A stretch of 64,000 bases of DNA from positions 210,001 to 274,000 of the forward strand of contig JAJAGP010000570.1 in assembly GCA_025084515.1 (NCBI GenBank). The letters run 5' to 3'. The notes under the pieces were generated by a model. It did not search any database, was not told where the DNA came from, and saw nothing but the letters and a program-made list of their open reading frames with translations. Of the stretch, positions 49,302-58,669 are shown one piece after another (the first letter of the stretch is position 1; the number at the start of each line of letters is the position of its first letter). The DNA comes from Ancistrus triradiatus. Its lineage: Eukaryota > Chordata > Actinopteri > Siluriformes > Loricariidae. Position numbers and translations under genes: made by a program.

Positions 49302-52300
49302 CCACATTTCCAGCAACACAAAGCCTTCTGGTAGTGAGCGTTTGAACTTTTCAACCTATGCAGTAGTGGTGATGATGCACATGGGGTATTTGAGTATGCA
49401 AATGTTGCAGTTCCCAATTCATTAATGTGAGTGAGAAAAATTCTATTCTTTCAATGTCGGGAAACCTGCTCTTTTTAACCAGCATGCAAATAAAAGCAAA
49501 TAATCTATATTAAGTCGATCTGGACAGTGCCTTATCCATTGCAACTTACATACAATCTGATATAGGCTTACAATCCAAGCAATTCTGGGTTAAGGGCCCT
49601 GCTCAGTGGCCCAACAGTGGCAGCTTGGCAGAGGTGGGACTTGAACCCTGGACCTTTTGGCCCACCTTAACCACAAAGCCACCACAGTACCGGCACATAA
49701 TTATACATTATAAATAATGTACAACAATATTGTGAAAAATGTTATAGACAGCAAAATAAATAGATTAATGAAAGTAAATCAGGAAATGGCACTGTTCTCA
49801 AACCTCAAAGAATAGTTCCATATCCGAAATAACGTTTATGTGCTTACAGATTGTTCAAGTTTGTTTTTTTTTATAAAATGTTTATTTTAAATTCATGAAA
49901 GAAAATACTTCTAAGCCACCACCAAATGCAACTGAAAATAACATTTCAGTGATAGTGTCTCACTGCCCTACAGCACTTCGCAGGTCTCTATAGGAAATCC
50001 ATTGGTCAGTTGTGGTACTGCAAGATGCAACACATATATAAAGCCCAGTGCCAGTATCATAAATATTACCAAAGGCAATGTATGAGGTGGAAAAGTTTCT
50101 AAGGGCCAGTGACTGAAAAGGGCCCTAATGTGGAACTTTGGTAGTCTAGTGGAGAAAATACTGAACAATGGACCAGAAGGTTTAGGGTTCAAATCCCACC
50201 TCTGCTAATATGCTGCAGTTGGATCCTTAAAGAAGGCCCTTAACCCACAATTCCTTGGATTGTAAGATTGAATCTAAGTTGCTCTGCTTAAGGCAGTATG
50301 CTAAATGCATCCTTTCATGGAGCCCAAAATCCTTGGCAAATGTATTTTTCCGCAAGCTTAGGTTCATTTGCCACCTAGAGTGTCAACTGCTTTAAACTTT
50401 GCTGAATACCTTTAAGAAACTTCTACCCAAGTTACGGTATTTCTGACTTCAGCAAGTTTGAGGTAGATTTGAAAACCCAAACATCTCTGTATCAAATAGA
50501 AATATAAGTGAAGATGATTTACTTCGTAAGTTAAAATCTACCACGGAAATATCTTCATTTGAACCTAAAGTTACTGTACACCGATCAGCCATAACATTTA
50601 AACCACGGAAGTGAATAAACTGACACTGTGATGCTCTGGGCGATGTTCTGCGGGGAAACCTTGGGGCTGGAATTCCTGTGCAGCGGTGGAAAAGGTACTA
50701 AAATATTCTCCTCAAAGTACTATTACTCCAATTCATTTTTACTTAAGTACAAGTAAAATTACCAGTCTAAAAATCTACTCAAGTAAAATTAAAGAGTAGC
50801 TGATATAAAATTTACTAAGAATAAAAGTCACTTTTGTAACAGTGGGAGGTTGGCCTCTCCTAAAGGGCAAAAAAGGACAAGGGGATCAAAATATCTCAAC
50901 TCTTTGTTTTAATTAAAACACCTTTACAAATTAAAGTGCAATAACAAAATCAAACATGCCGACACACGTCATATAGAAATGTAGGAGGTATAATGCATCA
51001 TTTCCATGCAGACTATCCTATAAAACATTTTCAAACAGTACAATCACTGAAGGTCTTTAATAAACCATAATGCCTTCAAGTGCAAGAAGGTTGCTGCCTT
51101 TCTTGCACTTGAAGGCAAAGTGATCCTTTAAATATGTTCAGGGGTTCACTTCATTGATGTCGGCTGGGACTGCACCACTGGTGTCTGACTTGCCCGTCTC
51201 CATCTTTCTTGTGATTTTAATGTCAATTTGCTCTCCTGCCCATTTATTTACTTATTTATATACGTTTTTTACTCGGTAAAACGTGTGATATAAAATGTAG
51301 TGAAATATAATTCTTCAAACAAAACATACTTAAGTAAAGGTAAAATTACAGAAATGAAAGCTACTTATTAAAAAAGAATAAGTTCACTACAAAACTACTC
51401 AAAAAACAGTAACATGGGAAAATAATTAGTTAATTTCTACCTCTGTTCCTGTGGATGTTATTTTGACATATACCACCTATCTAAACATTGTAGCAGACCA
51501 CGTACACTTTGTGGCAATAGTATTTCCTAATGGCAATGGCTTCTATCAGCAAGATAATTCACCCTGCCATACTGCAAAAAATGTTCAGGAATGATTTGAG
51601 GACCACTGCAAAGAGTTCAAAGTATTTGGCCTCCCCAGATATCAATCTGATTAAGCATTTGTGGGATGTACCTTACAAACAAGTCTGATTCATGGAAGCT
51701 ACACCTAGCAACCTTCAGGACTTAAAGGATCTTCTGCTAACATCTTGCTGCCAAATACCACATTACACTTTCAGGGGTGTCGTGGGGTCCATGCCTTTAT
51801 GGCTCAGAGCCTGATAGCATGAGGGGAACCCTCACAACATTATGCAAGTGGTTTTAATGTTATGGCTGATTGGTGTATAACACCTAAATAATATATTAGT
51901 AAGACGAACAAACAGGTAATGTAAACCACCCATGTGCAATCCCTGTGTGTGTAAATAGTGGTCATAGTTTTTATTTAGTTTTTCTTTATTTTTATATTAG
52001 TTTTTTTTTATTACCTTTGTTTATTTTGAAAACCTGTATAAAAGAGTTACTTAAGTTACAGATATAGTGTCCAATATTACCTATGTGATTAAAAGTTTTA
52101 TTTACCCCCATTACTTTTATCATATGTATGTTTATTTATTAAAAAGTGTAGCTTAAATAATTCTGCAGGCTCTATTGCTCAGGCAAGTGTAAATTATGTC
52201 TAACAATCTGGTAAATGTTTTGAATTTAAGTAGCCTTCCTGGTACATAGTCCTGGTGAGGGTCACAGTACAATAATTTACTATCTATCGCATATTCATTA

Positions 52301-55300
52301 TTTTCAATGAACTGGGATAAATATATGGTTTAGGAATGCGCCTGCGCGAATTACTGTAGATTTTGTTCAGGAGCTGCTGCTGATTGAGACAGGTCATACA
52401 CTGACCAGCACAAGAACTAAAGTTCAAAAGTTCACAAAAGAGAAGAAGCTCAACTCAAACTTCAACTTTGCTGTTTTAAAGATTAGTATAAGAACCTAAA
52501 AGTCTGAGCCCCAACAGAACACATTTCACAACCAATCTCTATGTCCTGTGGTTATTTAAGGTGCTAAATATTAACATACAGTATCTTGTGGTGCATTCAC
52601 AAACATTTGGCAAAAAAGTAGAATGAAAAGCAGAAATGAAGAAAGAGTAAATGTATACATGGATACACACTTTACTTAAAATGTTATAATTACATATTTA
52701 TAATGAGTACGCACTTTTTTGCTGGGCTTAAATCCTTATTGATGTCTGTTTGTTTAACTCTCCAGGGATTAATTACAACAATCAATTCACTAAGCAATAC
52801 CACCATTAATTTAGGCCCTGTAATCCTCTGACAAAATCAGATTTACATCTTGATCTAATTTATGATAGAGATTCAGCACAACTGAGATTCCTTGCCGACC
52901 TCCCGATTGGTTTCTCCCATATTGCTGTTGGGCCACTGTGAGCTGAGATAACAGCAAAGGCAAGAGCTTTTGTCTCAAAACATAAATCAGTCAGCGTGCA
53001 CAAAGGACACTGGCCATGTGCTGTGTCTGATACTACCCAGCCTTTTCTGCTCACAGACCACAACCCTTCCAACTGTACACACTTATTGTGTCATAAACCT
53101 GACATTAAAAGAGGCCGGGTAAACAATACAATCAGCTTAGGACTTTAAAACAGAAAGGTTTGATGTTGAAGTGTGTTTTTAGCATACTTCAAATTCTTTC
53201 AGACCACAAGAAGTAATAAAATCCTGTATATCAAATGTGTACCAAATTCTTGCTCTCCCACACCTGGTCTGATGAAAATCTTCTGTAACGCATAGCTCGT
53301 GAATGGCTGCAGGACTGCTGTCATCCAGACAGTGGCTGTGGAGAGGCTGCAGGCATGGCCGGGTCAACCATGCGGTCTGCGGGTGAAACTTAGTTCACAT
53401 TACCATACAGACAGGCGCTCTGACAATGGAGTGCCCATCTGTCCCTGTCAGCCATAACAAATCTGGTGTCAGGATCCTCTCTGGAGATGAGGAGGTAGTC
53501 CTTGCTAAATGAAATAACACTGACTCCTCCTGCCAGCCGATCAAGCTCCCTCCTTCTTCCTTTGCTTTAGAGACTCACTCTGCATCCTTCTCGTACAATT
53601 AGAATAGTGATATCACATTATAACTAAAGGGGGCAGAAGCAAATGTCTGAATTATCCTAATATCTCAGTAGAATCAAGGAAAAAAATCCTTCTTGTCCAA
53701 AATGGTAGATTGGTAAGAACACGAATTTGGGTCCTTAAAAGCCACAGAAGGCATATTTAGGTTATTAAGTTATTCCGAAATGTTTTCAGAAAGGTCTCAA
53801 TGTGAGAGTCCCTGTTGGTGAACTAAACATGAACCCTGAACTACACTTGCCCCCACCGGTCATTACCTTCATTAAAAGACTGACTTGATGTGAATCCCAC
53901 AAACTACTCCCCTTTTATTTGCGATGTTCTTTTTGCTGCAGCTATAACAAATGTGCACACGGTTTCACTCTTTGTTCTTAAATTATAGAGGTACTAGGAA
54001 AAAGGGATTTTCAAAGTCTCGAAGGTTTGTCACTAGTTTTGTGTTAGTTCAGAAAGCGATATATATATTTACAGACTGGTCTGACCTTCAGCCACGGCAC
54101 TGATTTCTTTTCAGCACAGTGAGCGCACATTTATATTTTACAAGTCATTTCCTCTGAATCGACACTGGAATAGCCATTTGAAAATGGTTAAAAACCAGTC
54201 TGTAGGAGTTCAAGCACAATTAAATGTAATTCAGACACAAAGTGAATGTTTATACTAGAAACTACCATTTCCTTTGGAAAAATTGCAGTAGCAGATGAGT
54301 AATCAGGAGAGAGGGGGGAACAGACACAGCCCCTCAGGTACAGGGTTGTGTTTCAGGCCCAGCTGGTAGGAGAGAAACTAGGGATAATAATCAGTCATGA
54401 CTCTGGCCTGCAGCAACAGTCAGTGCAGCCTCTTTGCAAACTGGTGATCGAAAGCAGTCAGTGTAACAGTGTAATCAGGGTGTCAACACATACAGTGGTG
54501 CTTGAAAGTTTGTGAACCCTTAGAATTTGATAAATATCTGCATAAATATGACCTGAAACATCACCAGATTTTCACACACGTCCTAAAAGTAGATAAAGTG
54601 ACCTCAATTAAATAAAGAACAAAATATTATGGTCTTCGTCATTTAAATATTGAGGAAAATCACATATAATATAGCTGTGAGTGGCACAAGAAGGTGAACA
54701 TATTCTTTGTCCAATAACTACTGCTAAACATTTTTGGTATCTGTTCATCCGTAGTGCACATCGGCTTGGAGAAATTTTATCCCACTCCTATTTAGAGAAC
54801 AGCTTCAACTCTGTGATGTTGGTGGGTTTCCACACATGACCTTTCCACAATATTTCTATTGTATTAAGGTCAGGACCTTAAGCCTTTTTTTGGTCATTCC
54901 AAAACTTTAAGTTTACATTTCTTTAACCATTCTTTGGTAGAATGACTTGTGTGCTTAGGGTTGTTGTCTTGGTGCTCTTCAGATTCACCACACAGACAGA
55001 TGTTCTGACATGTTCCTATAGAAATTGCTGGCATACTCAATAATCGCAAACTGCGCTAGCCAAGATGCAACAACACAAGCCAAACCATGATTCTACCACC
55101 ACCATGTTATGATTATGGAATGAGGTTCTTATGTTGGAATCCAGTGTTTTCCTTTGTCCAGATACAATGCTTTCCATTTAAACCATTTTTTTGCTCACAT
55201 TGATCCACACAATATTTTTTGCAATAGCCTCCTGCTTGGTCTTCTGATCTTTAGCTAACTGTAGACATACAGCAATGTTATTTTTACAAAGCAGCTGCTT

Positions 55301-55983
55301 TCTCCTTGCAACCATGCCATGAGTGCCTTTGTTGTTCAGCATTCTCCTGATTGTGGATTCCTGATAATGAACTTTAATATTAGCCAGTGTGAGAGAGTTC
55401 TTTAGACGTTTTCCTGGGTTCCATTGTGAACTTGCTCTTGAAGTGATCTTTGTTGGTTGTCCAGGGAGGTTGGCTTGTCCTGGGGAGTTTATCAATGGTC
55501 AAAATTTCTGTGATTGTGTAGTGGTGGAGTCCAAACACTTTAGAGATTTGTTTGTAGCCTTTCCGGCCTGATAAGCATCAACATCTCTATTTCCGAGGTC
55601 CTTGACATCTCTGTTGTCCAAGGTAAGATATACTTCCACAAACATGTATTGTGAAAATCTGACTTTGATAGATCTCTGTTGATTGATCACCTATAGGTAA
55701 TACTGTAGATCCCTGTTGATACATTGCAGATATGTAATACTGGATCATTTTTCTCAATAAATAAATGACAAAATCTAATATTTTGTCTTATGTGTTTAAT
55801 TTGGTTCCCTGTATCTACTTTTACGAGTTGTGTGAAAATCTGATGATGTTTTAGGTCTTATTTATGCAGAAATATAGAAAATTCTAAAGCACCACTATAA
55901 AGCAATGTGACCATTTTCAAACTGCTTTAAATCATCTCTCACTCAACCTAGCTCACTAGCACCTTCTTCTTCTCACATATTTA

Positions 55984-56040
<57 letters not shown>

Positions 56041-56722
56041 GTCAACTAGGAGAAAATCTGAACCGTACACTCCAGATGCTCCAGAAGCCTTGACATTCAA
56101 ATACTGTATCCACATAGAAGGCTTTCCAAAGACAGCAAGTATGCTTTCCTTCCACTAGAGGCTGCTCTTCGTTTCTTATCCTTTAAAGCCAGCAAAGTAA
56201 CATTGACATCCACCCACATCCCAACCCCCTGCATCTTCTCCTCCTCAACTGGCATAGCACAGGCGTGGGAATCCACTAGAGGGTGATCTGTTACCAAGCA
56301 CACCTCCACCACACTGTACTTTATCATCGCGCTTGCCAGCGAATCCTAGACGTCCCTCAAGTGTATTGTTCCCTAAACATCATTTACAGGCTATACACAA
56401 TCGAGTCAATAACAAAAATTCCTTTCTGATAATTTATTCAAAAACGGAATAGGATTAACACTTAATTAAACGTCATAACCTTGGACTTCACCATTTTCAT
56501 GTGATGCATAACACATTGTCTCGGTTAATTACGAATTCCCAGAGCTGGGGGCTCTTGGGTACACTACTTAAATTGAACCTAAGAGTAATTAAGCACTAAA
56601 CTCACATTCAGGTGCAGCTTCCTCCTGGTAGTCTGAAGCCACAGACAGATCATCAGATGGAGCAGAGCGTCCCAAGCTGGAACTGCGATTGTCATCTGAG
56701 CTGTCCTCCTGTTTAGGTTCAG
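24634..56722 (-). CDS. skap1: Src kinase-associated phosphoprotein 1 (SKAP55), C-terminal nine coding exons (partial)
   Basis: Cytosolic T-cell adaptor that binds ADAP/FYB and, through PH and SH3 domains, couples the T-cell receptor to integrin activation. Coding exons 5' to 3' on the minus strand: 56722-56606, 41564-41484, 41388-41305, 41187-41063, 39559-39496, 38790-38554, 37521-37474, 37364 (or 37352)-37255, 24726-24634. All phases agree, giving 318 residues plus stop. Order: Ser-rich linker (DSSDDN, SDYQEE), PH domain (ILKQGYLEKKRRDHSFFSME to REWVDQINFVLK), acidic linker DLSSSFIPFDDDEEEE with TYDDI and EDIYEILP, then SH3 (YYQGLWDC, DELSFHRGDLIYIVSK, GWWVGELDGAIGIVPKEF). The DLSS..IP, ETYDDI and EDIYE blocks, and synteny with psme3/nbr1, favour SKAP1 over the paralogue SKAP2, although DKQQKG in the PH domain is SKAP2-like. 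The N-terminal dimerisation exon(s) were not found. Confidence 0.94.
24855..25550 (-). mobile_element. degenerate Tc1-like element
   Basis: Minus-strand relic at 25078-25293 reads GCFAASETSQPATIE then YQKVLEENMRLKNLLKLKK, aligning with the Tc1 transposase block WGCFAASG...YQQILEEN...KLKRGW. The left end AGTCATGTGTGAAAGGTAAG resembles Tc1 terminal sequence. Right end uncertain. Confidence 0.6.
25880..27250 (+). mobile_element. L2/CR1-type LINE reverse-transcriptase fragment
   Basis: Plus-strand degraded ORF2: QDLCPIIVLK-type GFxPHHSTETA-like start near 25900, then HGIAFHCYADDTQLHLSARP near 26430 with the YADD polymerase motif, KIKDWVSFSCLLLNSHKT, and LPAFVQDSDTLPIFKSSLKT near 27120, the L2 C-terminal signature. 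Interrupted by a SINE at 26240-26410. A second copy of the same part lies at 58670-59500. Confidence 0.85.
26240..26410 (-). mobile_element. SINE (family B) nested in the L2 fragment
   Basis: Minus-strand: starts TTCATTCACTCTCTTATCCA (reverse of the family 3' end) and ends with GGGATTGAACCCAGGACCTT. It splits the LINE reading between PLG and VIRKHG; imperfect flanking TCAATTATT / TCAGTTATT. Confidence 0.8.
28515..28840 (-). mobile_element. composite SINE / LINE-tail repeat
   Basis: Left part, TTCTTCTTCTTCTTTTAGCT then GGGGTCATCACAG, is the reverse of the same LINE 3' end seen at 21680-21716. Right part carries family B blocks (TGTCTTTGGAATGTGGGAGG, GAACATGCAAACTCCACACA). Confidence 0.7.
30870..30883. 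promoter_or_regulatory. RFX X-box palindrome
   Basis: GTTACCATGGCAAC, a perfect 14-bp match to the RFX-family X-box consensus GTTRCCATGGYAAC, in a unique part of the skap1 intron. Confidence 0.55.
33816..33857. repeat. alternating purine-pyrimidine tract (CA/CG)n
   Basis: ACACACGCACGCGCGCGCAC followed by a pure CA run; 42 bp of strictly alternating sequence. Confidence 0.95.
34559..34589. repeat. (CA)n microsatellite
   Basis: About 15 CA units. Confidence 0.95.
34656..34735 (+). mobile_element. L2-type LINE 3' tail with pentamer repeat
   Basis: GTTGCTTTGAGACAATGCTC then AAAAAGCGCTATATAAATAG, the conserved tail of fish L2-like LINEs, ending in three to four TTGAC units and a short CA tract (to 34747). 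Confidence 0.8.
36639..36680. repeat. (ATT)n microsatellite
   Basis: About 14 uninterrupted ATT units. Confidence 0.97.
37255..37364 (-). CDS. skap1: skap1 SH3 exon with two possible acceptors
   Basis: With the upstream acceptor (CAG at 37367-37365) the exon is 110 nt and reads DPSSDYANYYQGLWDC. With the second CAG (37355-37353) it is 98 nt, starts at 37352 and reads DYANYYQGLWDC. Both keep frame. The shorter form matches the residues around the human SKAP1 RKGDYASYY and SKAP2 STDYANFY junctions, so it is probably the ancestral form. Donor GTCAGT after IVSK. Confidence 0.93.
37474..37521 (-). CDS. skap1: skap1 acidic linker exon
   Basis: 48 nt encoding EDEFSDNSEDGSKRRT, aligning with human EEHDLEEDESGTRRK just before the SH3 domain. 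Acceptor TTTTTAG, donor GTGAGA. Confidence 0.9.
38554..38790 (-). CDS. skap1: skap1 acidic and proline-rich linker exon
   Basis: 237 nt. Starts LSSSFIPFDDDEEEEEEEEQ, then ETYDDIERANTPPPQPV, a Ala/Pro stretch, KDEKKDRTRAAREEEEEEDI and YEILP. The tyrosines in TYDDI and DIYEIL match phosphorylation-type motifs in human SKAP1 (TYDDI, DIYEVLP). Longer than the human counterpart mainly through Glu and Ala/Pro expansion. Confidence 0.94.
39496..39559 (-). CDS. skap1: skap1 PH-domain C-terminal exon
   Basis: 64 nt encoding FTASSPREAREWVDQINFVL then K. Contains the invariant PH-domain C-helix tryptophan; human reads FTATSPAEARDWVDQISFLLK. Donor GTAGGT. Confidence 0.95.
39835..40775 (-). mobile_element. 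Rex1-like (CR1-clade) LINE fragment
   Basis: Minus-strand degraded ORF2 pieces: LDMVGSTVRVMFFDFSSAFN near 40600 (RT palm block), DNFVEWCQRNHLYLNTMK near 40330, ILYPAMCWGS and LVQQRILAKLS near 39950-40050, as in fish Rex1/Babar. Frames are interrupted. Inserted in a skap1 intron in sense orientation. Confidence 0.82.
40837..40877. repeat. (TG)n microsatellite
   Basis: About 20 TG units next to the end of the Rex1-like fragment. Confidence 0.97.
41002..41049. repeat. (GT)n microsatellite beside a skap1 donor site
   Basis: 24 GT units; on the transcribed strand this is (CA)n starting 14 nt into the intron after exon 41187-41063. Confidence 0.98.
41063..41187 (-). CDS. skap1: skap1 PH-domain central exon
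   Basis: 125 nt encoding (D)KQQKGSFYINGYSAELV then SNLRKDSKKNCCFEMSAPGR and RSYQ. Human SKAP1: LRRDSKKESCFELTSQDRRSYE. The donor is CAG|GTTTTC, weak at positions +3 to +5. Confidence 0.95.
41305..41388 (-). CDS. skap1: skap1 PH-domain exon
   Basis: 84 nt encoding (D)HSFFSMEWQKRWCLLNN then TIFYYFGSEK; matches human DHSFFGSEWQKRWCVV and FYYYANEK. Acceptor TTTACAAG is non-pyrimidine at -3 (A) but has a clear AG. Confidence 0.94.
41484..41564 (-). CDS. skap1: skap1 PH-domain first exon
   Basis: 81 nt encoding YGEIPKVSAQDLSNILKQGY then LEKKRR; aligns with human AQELDNVIKQGYLEKKSK. Acceptor ATTTAG, donor GTAATT. Confidence 0.94.
42515..42705 (-). mobile_element. SINE (family A), near full length
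   Basis: Minus-strand: tail TTATCAGACGCCCTTATCCA, middle AATCCAAGCAATTGTGGGTT, B-box region GTTTGAACCCTGGACTTTCT, head CTCAAAGCCACCCGGTC. Confidence 0.88.
46641..46689 (+). repeat. 49-bp dispersed duplicate, copy 1
   Basis: TTTGCAAGATGGTGATACGG to the end of CAGTGGACAGTG; matches 49050-49098 at 47 of 49 positions. It may be the head of a SINE, since GGTACAGTGGACAG is A-box-like. Confidence 0.85.
47274..47346. repeat. (AAT)n-(AGT)n compound microsatellite
   Basis: About 15 AAT units followed by about 9 AGT units, with weaker repeats to 47371. Confidence 0.96.
49050..49098 (+). repeat. 49-bp dispersed duplicate, copy 2
   Basis: Partner of 46641-46689, same orientation, 2.4 kb away, two mismatches. 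Confidence 0.85.
49251..49298. repeat. (GA)n microsatellite
   Basis: 24 uninterrupted GA units. Confidence 0.98.
49520..49697 (-). mobile_element. SINE (family A)
   Basis: Minus-strand: AATCCAAGCAATTCTGGGTT, GGGACTTGAACCCTGGACCT, CCACAAAGCCACCACAGTAC. Confidence 0.87.
50137..50316 (+). mobile_element. SINE (family A)
   Basis: GGTAGTCTAGTGGAGAAAAT, AGGGTTCAAATCCCACCTCT, CTTAACCCACAATTCCTTGG and a decayed tail. Confidence 0.86.
50578..51879 (+). mobile_element. IS630/Tc1-type transposon split by a hAT element
   Basis: Inverted ends CACCGATCAGCCATAACATT (left, first base variable) and AATGTTATGGCTGATTGGTG (right). Interior relics on the plus strand include a QDNSPCHTAKNVQ-like block near 51555 and a DINLIKHLWD-like block near 51640 from the transposase C-terminus. 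The element is severely shortened and interrupted at 50681-51445. Confidence 0.8.
50681..51445. mobile_element. hAT (Ac-like) non-autonomous element, nested
   Basis: 765 bp with ends CAGCGGTGGAAAAGGTACTA and (inverted) AATTTCTACCTCTG. Flanked by a perfect 8-bp target-site duplication TTCCTGTG (50673-50680, 51446-51453), diagnostic for hAT. The subterminal TTTTTACTTAAGTACAAGTA is typical of fish hAT MITEs. No transposase. Confidence 0.92.
54493..55897 (-). mobile_element. Tc1-like transposon with TA flanks, broken transposase
   Basis: 1.4 kb between TA dinucleotides (54491-54492, 55898-55899). Left end CAGTGGTGCTTGAAAGTTTG; right end CTAAAGCACCACTA inverted. Minus-strand relic (55178-55495) with QPTKITSRASSQWNPGKRLK, the Tc1 helix-turn-helix N-terminal region, and STIRRMLNNKGTHGMVARRK; stop and frame errors follow. 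Confidence 0.92.
55984..56041. repeat. (TAGA)n microsatellite
   Basis: About 14 perfect tetranucleotide units. Confidence 0.98.
56606..56722 (-). CDS. skap1: skap1 Ser-rich linker exon (most 5' exon found)
   Basis: 117 nt encoding (A)EPKQEDSSDDNRSSSLGR then SAPSDDLSVASDYQEEAAPE. Aligns with human GQDSSDDNHSG...LSDYQDEG upstream of the PH domain. Acceptor TTTCACAG, donor GTGAGT; phase 1 at both ends, so a further 5' exon must supply the first base of the Ala codon. Confidence 0.9.
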
Positions 56723-56939
56723 CTGTGAAATGGATAAAGGAAAAAGAGCACTGGATATTTTGAAGGTTGAATGGATTTAACAGAATTGCAAGTATGAATA
56801 AAATAGCAAATTAATAAAATCATTTAAAGCATGAACAAGAAAGAGTGTTATAAAAATGTTGTACTGACTGTATGTAATACCTAGTGACATTACAAAGACC
56901 ATCTTAATATGGGCTTGGACAGCCAATCTGCTACAGATT

Positions 56940-57030
56940 TGTCAGGTACACATTCATGCTGTAGATGTCCTTTTTCACCCTACCTGGCTGTGAAGGTGTA
57001 CAGGTGTTCTTAATAGTGTGGACAGTGAGT
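56940..57030 (+). mobile_element. IS630-like terminal fragment
   Basis: GAAGGTGTACAGGTGTTCTT then AATAGTGTGGACAGTGAGTG resembles the right end of the 3173-4289 element (GGTGTACAGGTGTTCCTAAT). The rest is missing. Confidence 0.6.
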
Positions 57031-57057
57031 GGGTAATTGTGTATAAACTCTCACAGA

Positions 57058-57650
57058 TCACTTCATTAGGTACACCTCCTTGTTTCTACACTCACTGTCC
57101 ATTTTATCAGTTCCACTTACTTCTACAATTACAGATTGTAGTCCATCTGTTCTCTAATGATCTGGACCCCCACAGGACCACCACAGATAAGATATTATTT
57201 GGGTGGTGGATCATTCTCAGCACTGCAGTGACGCTGATGTGGTTGTGCTGTGTTAGTGTGTGTTATCCTGGTATGACTGGATCAGACAAAGCTTGCTGCT
57301 GGAGTTTTTAAACACTGTGTCCACTCAGGGTGCACTCATCTACCATATTGATGCACCTTGTATAACTAAAGTAAGAGCAAGAAGCTCATATGTTGTTGCA
57401 GAGCTTGTCTTAGATATCCTCTAATCCTTCATCAGTACTCACAGGATGCTGCCTACAGGATTTTGGTTGGTGGACTATTTTAAGTCCAACAGTGACACTG
57501 AGGGGTTTAAAAACTCCAGCAGCCCTGCTGTGTCTGATTCACTCATACCAGTACAACACACACTGACACACCAAAACCACCTCAGTGTCACTGCAGTCCT
57601 GAGAATGTTCCATCCAAGTGCAGAAACATGGTGGTGTACCTAATAAAGTC
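57058..57650. mobile_element. foldback-type DNA element with long inverted arms
   Basis: Ends CACTTCATTAGGTACACC and GGTGTACCTAATAAAGT. The arms continue as inverted copies: GCTGGAGTTTTTAAAC near 57298 versus GTTTAAAAACTCCAGC near 57506. About 600 bp, no transposase ORF. Confidence 0.8.
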
Positions 57651-57664
57651 ATCAGTTAGTGCAT

Positions 57665-58341
57665 GTACACAAGTCAAAAGTTTGGACACACCAATTTTTA
57701 TTTTTTCTTATGTTTTTCTTTTTAAATTTAACCTGTGTTTTTGTTATTTACATTTGTTTAAACAACTTGAGGCAACAACGTAATATAAAACAACTATTGT
57801 ATGTTAAAATGTGTTTGCTGCTAGACCTCTGTAAAGCATTTATTTCAGGTGTAATCTGTGTTGCTGTTGACTGACCATTTCAGTTCTTAAGCTGATGAAT
57901 CTAATATGCTTGTTATTTGCTAAGGTTTTTTCCTAAGGTTTTGGCCACTAGTTTCCTAAATAATTGGGCTTCATTTCTTAAAGTAATTATGGGCTGAGGT
58001 TTCTCTTTTGAAGTTCTGCTTTTTTGACTTATTACTGATAATGCAACACAAAATATGAAAGAATTCTTCAAAATAGGTTACGTGGTGTCCACTCATAAAG
58101 AACAGGTTAAACCAATAAAGAAGGTTTTAAGGATGATATGTAATACGTCTGGCACCACATTGGTGACATTTGCATTTGCTTCGCAAACATTCTGTTTGTT
58201 ACCACAAAATTGGGATGGCAGCTCAATAAAACCTTTGTTTTGAATAAATATTTCATGGACAATCAGCTTTAACATATGACTATACAAAAGAGAAAGATGT
58301 GATTTTTAGCAGGTGTGTCCAAACTTTTGAACGGTACTGTA
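57665..58341. mobile_element. Tc1/mariner-type MITE
   Basis: Inverted ends AAAAGTTTGGACACACC and GGTGTGTCCAAACTTTTGAA near TA dinucleotides (57665-57666, 58340-58341). No transposase frame. It lies directly against the foldback element. Confidence 0.8.
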
Positions 58342-58669
58342 TGTGTTTAAAGTAGCTGCAAAATGCATAAGGCCACAGGTGAACTCTTTTTTCTTAAATT
58401 TTCTTTTTTTCTTTAAAAAATCAGTGAAATGTTTTTTAAAAGTTAGAATTTCTTAGTATTTGGTATATGAAATTCGCCAGTATTTGCTATAACAACAGTG
58501 TACACTTGAGATGATAATGGACTACAAAAGTTTTTGCAAAATCTGAAGCCCCATGTTATTCTCACATGAATTAATAATATTGCAAAGCACAGCTTTTGAT
58601 GTTACTGAATGGTTGGCTTTCTATTTCTTCAAATGCCCCTATAAATGTTCTATGGCTGGGTTAGTTACC

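Larger units (their letters stand above)
41565..56605 (-). other. skap1 15-kb intron
   Basis: Contains SINE A copies (42515, 49520, 50137), a nested hAT/Tc1 pair (50580-51880), a Tc1-like element (54493-55897), and AAT/AGT, GA and GATA microsatellites. 43000-46600 and 51900-54480 are essentially free of recognised repeats, with unique GC-richer patches at about 44175-44600, 45180-45700, 52850-53100 and 53270-53620. 46740-47270 and 47350-49040 show nothing nameable. Confidence 0.75.

Noticed and set aside
55178..55495. 105-aa minus-strand ORF as a gene
   Set aside because: It is a relic of a Tc1 transposase within a TA-flanked element with broken frame.
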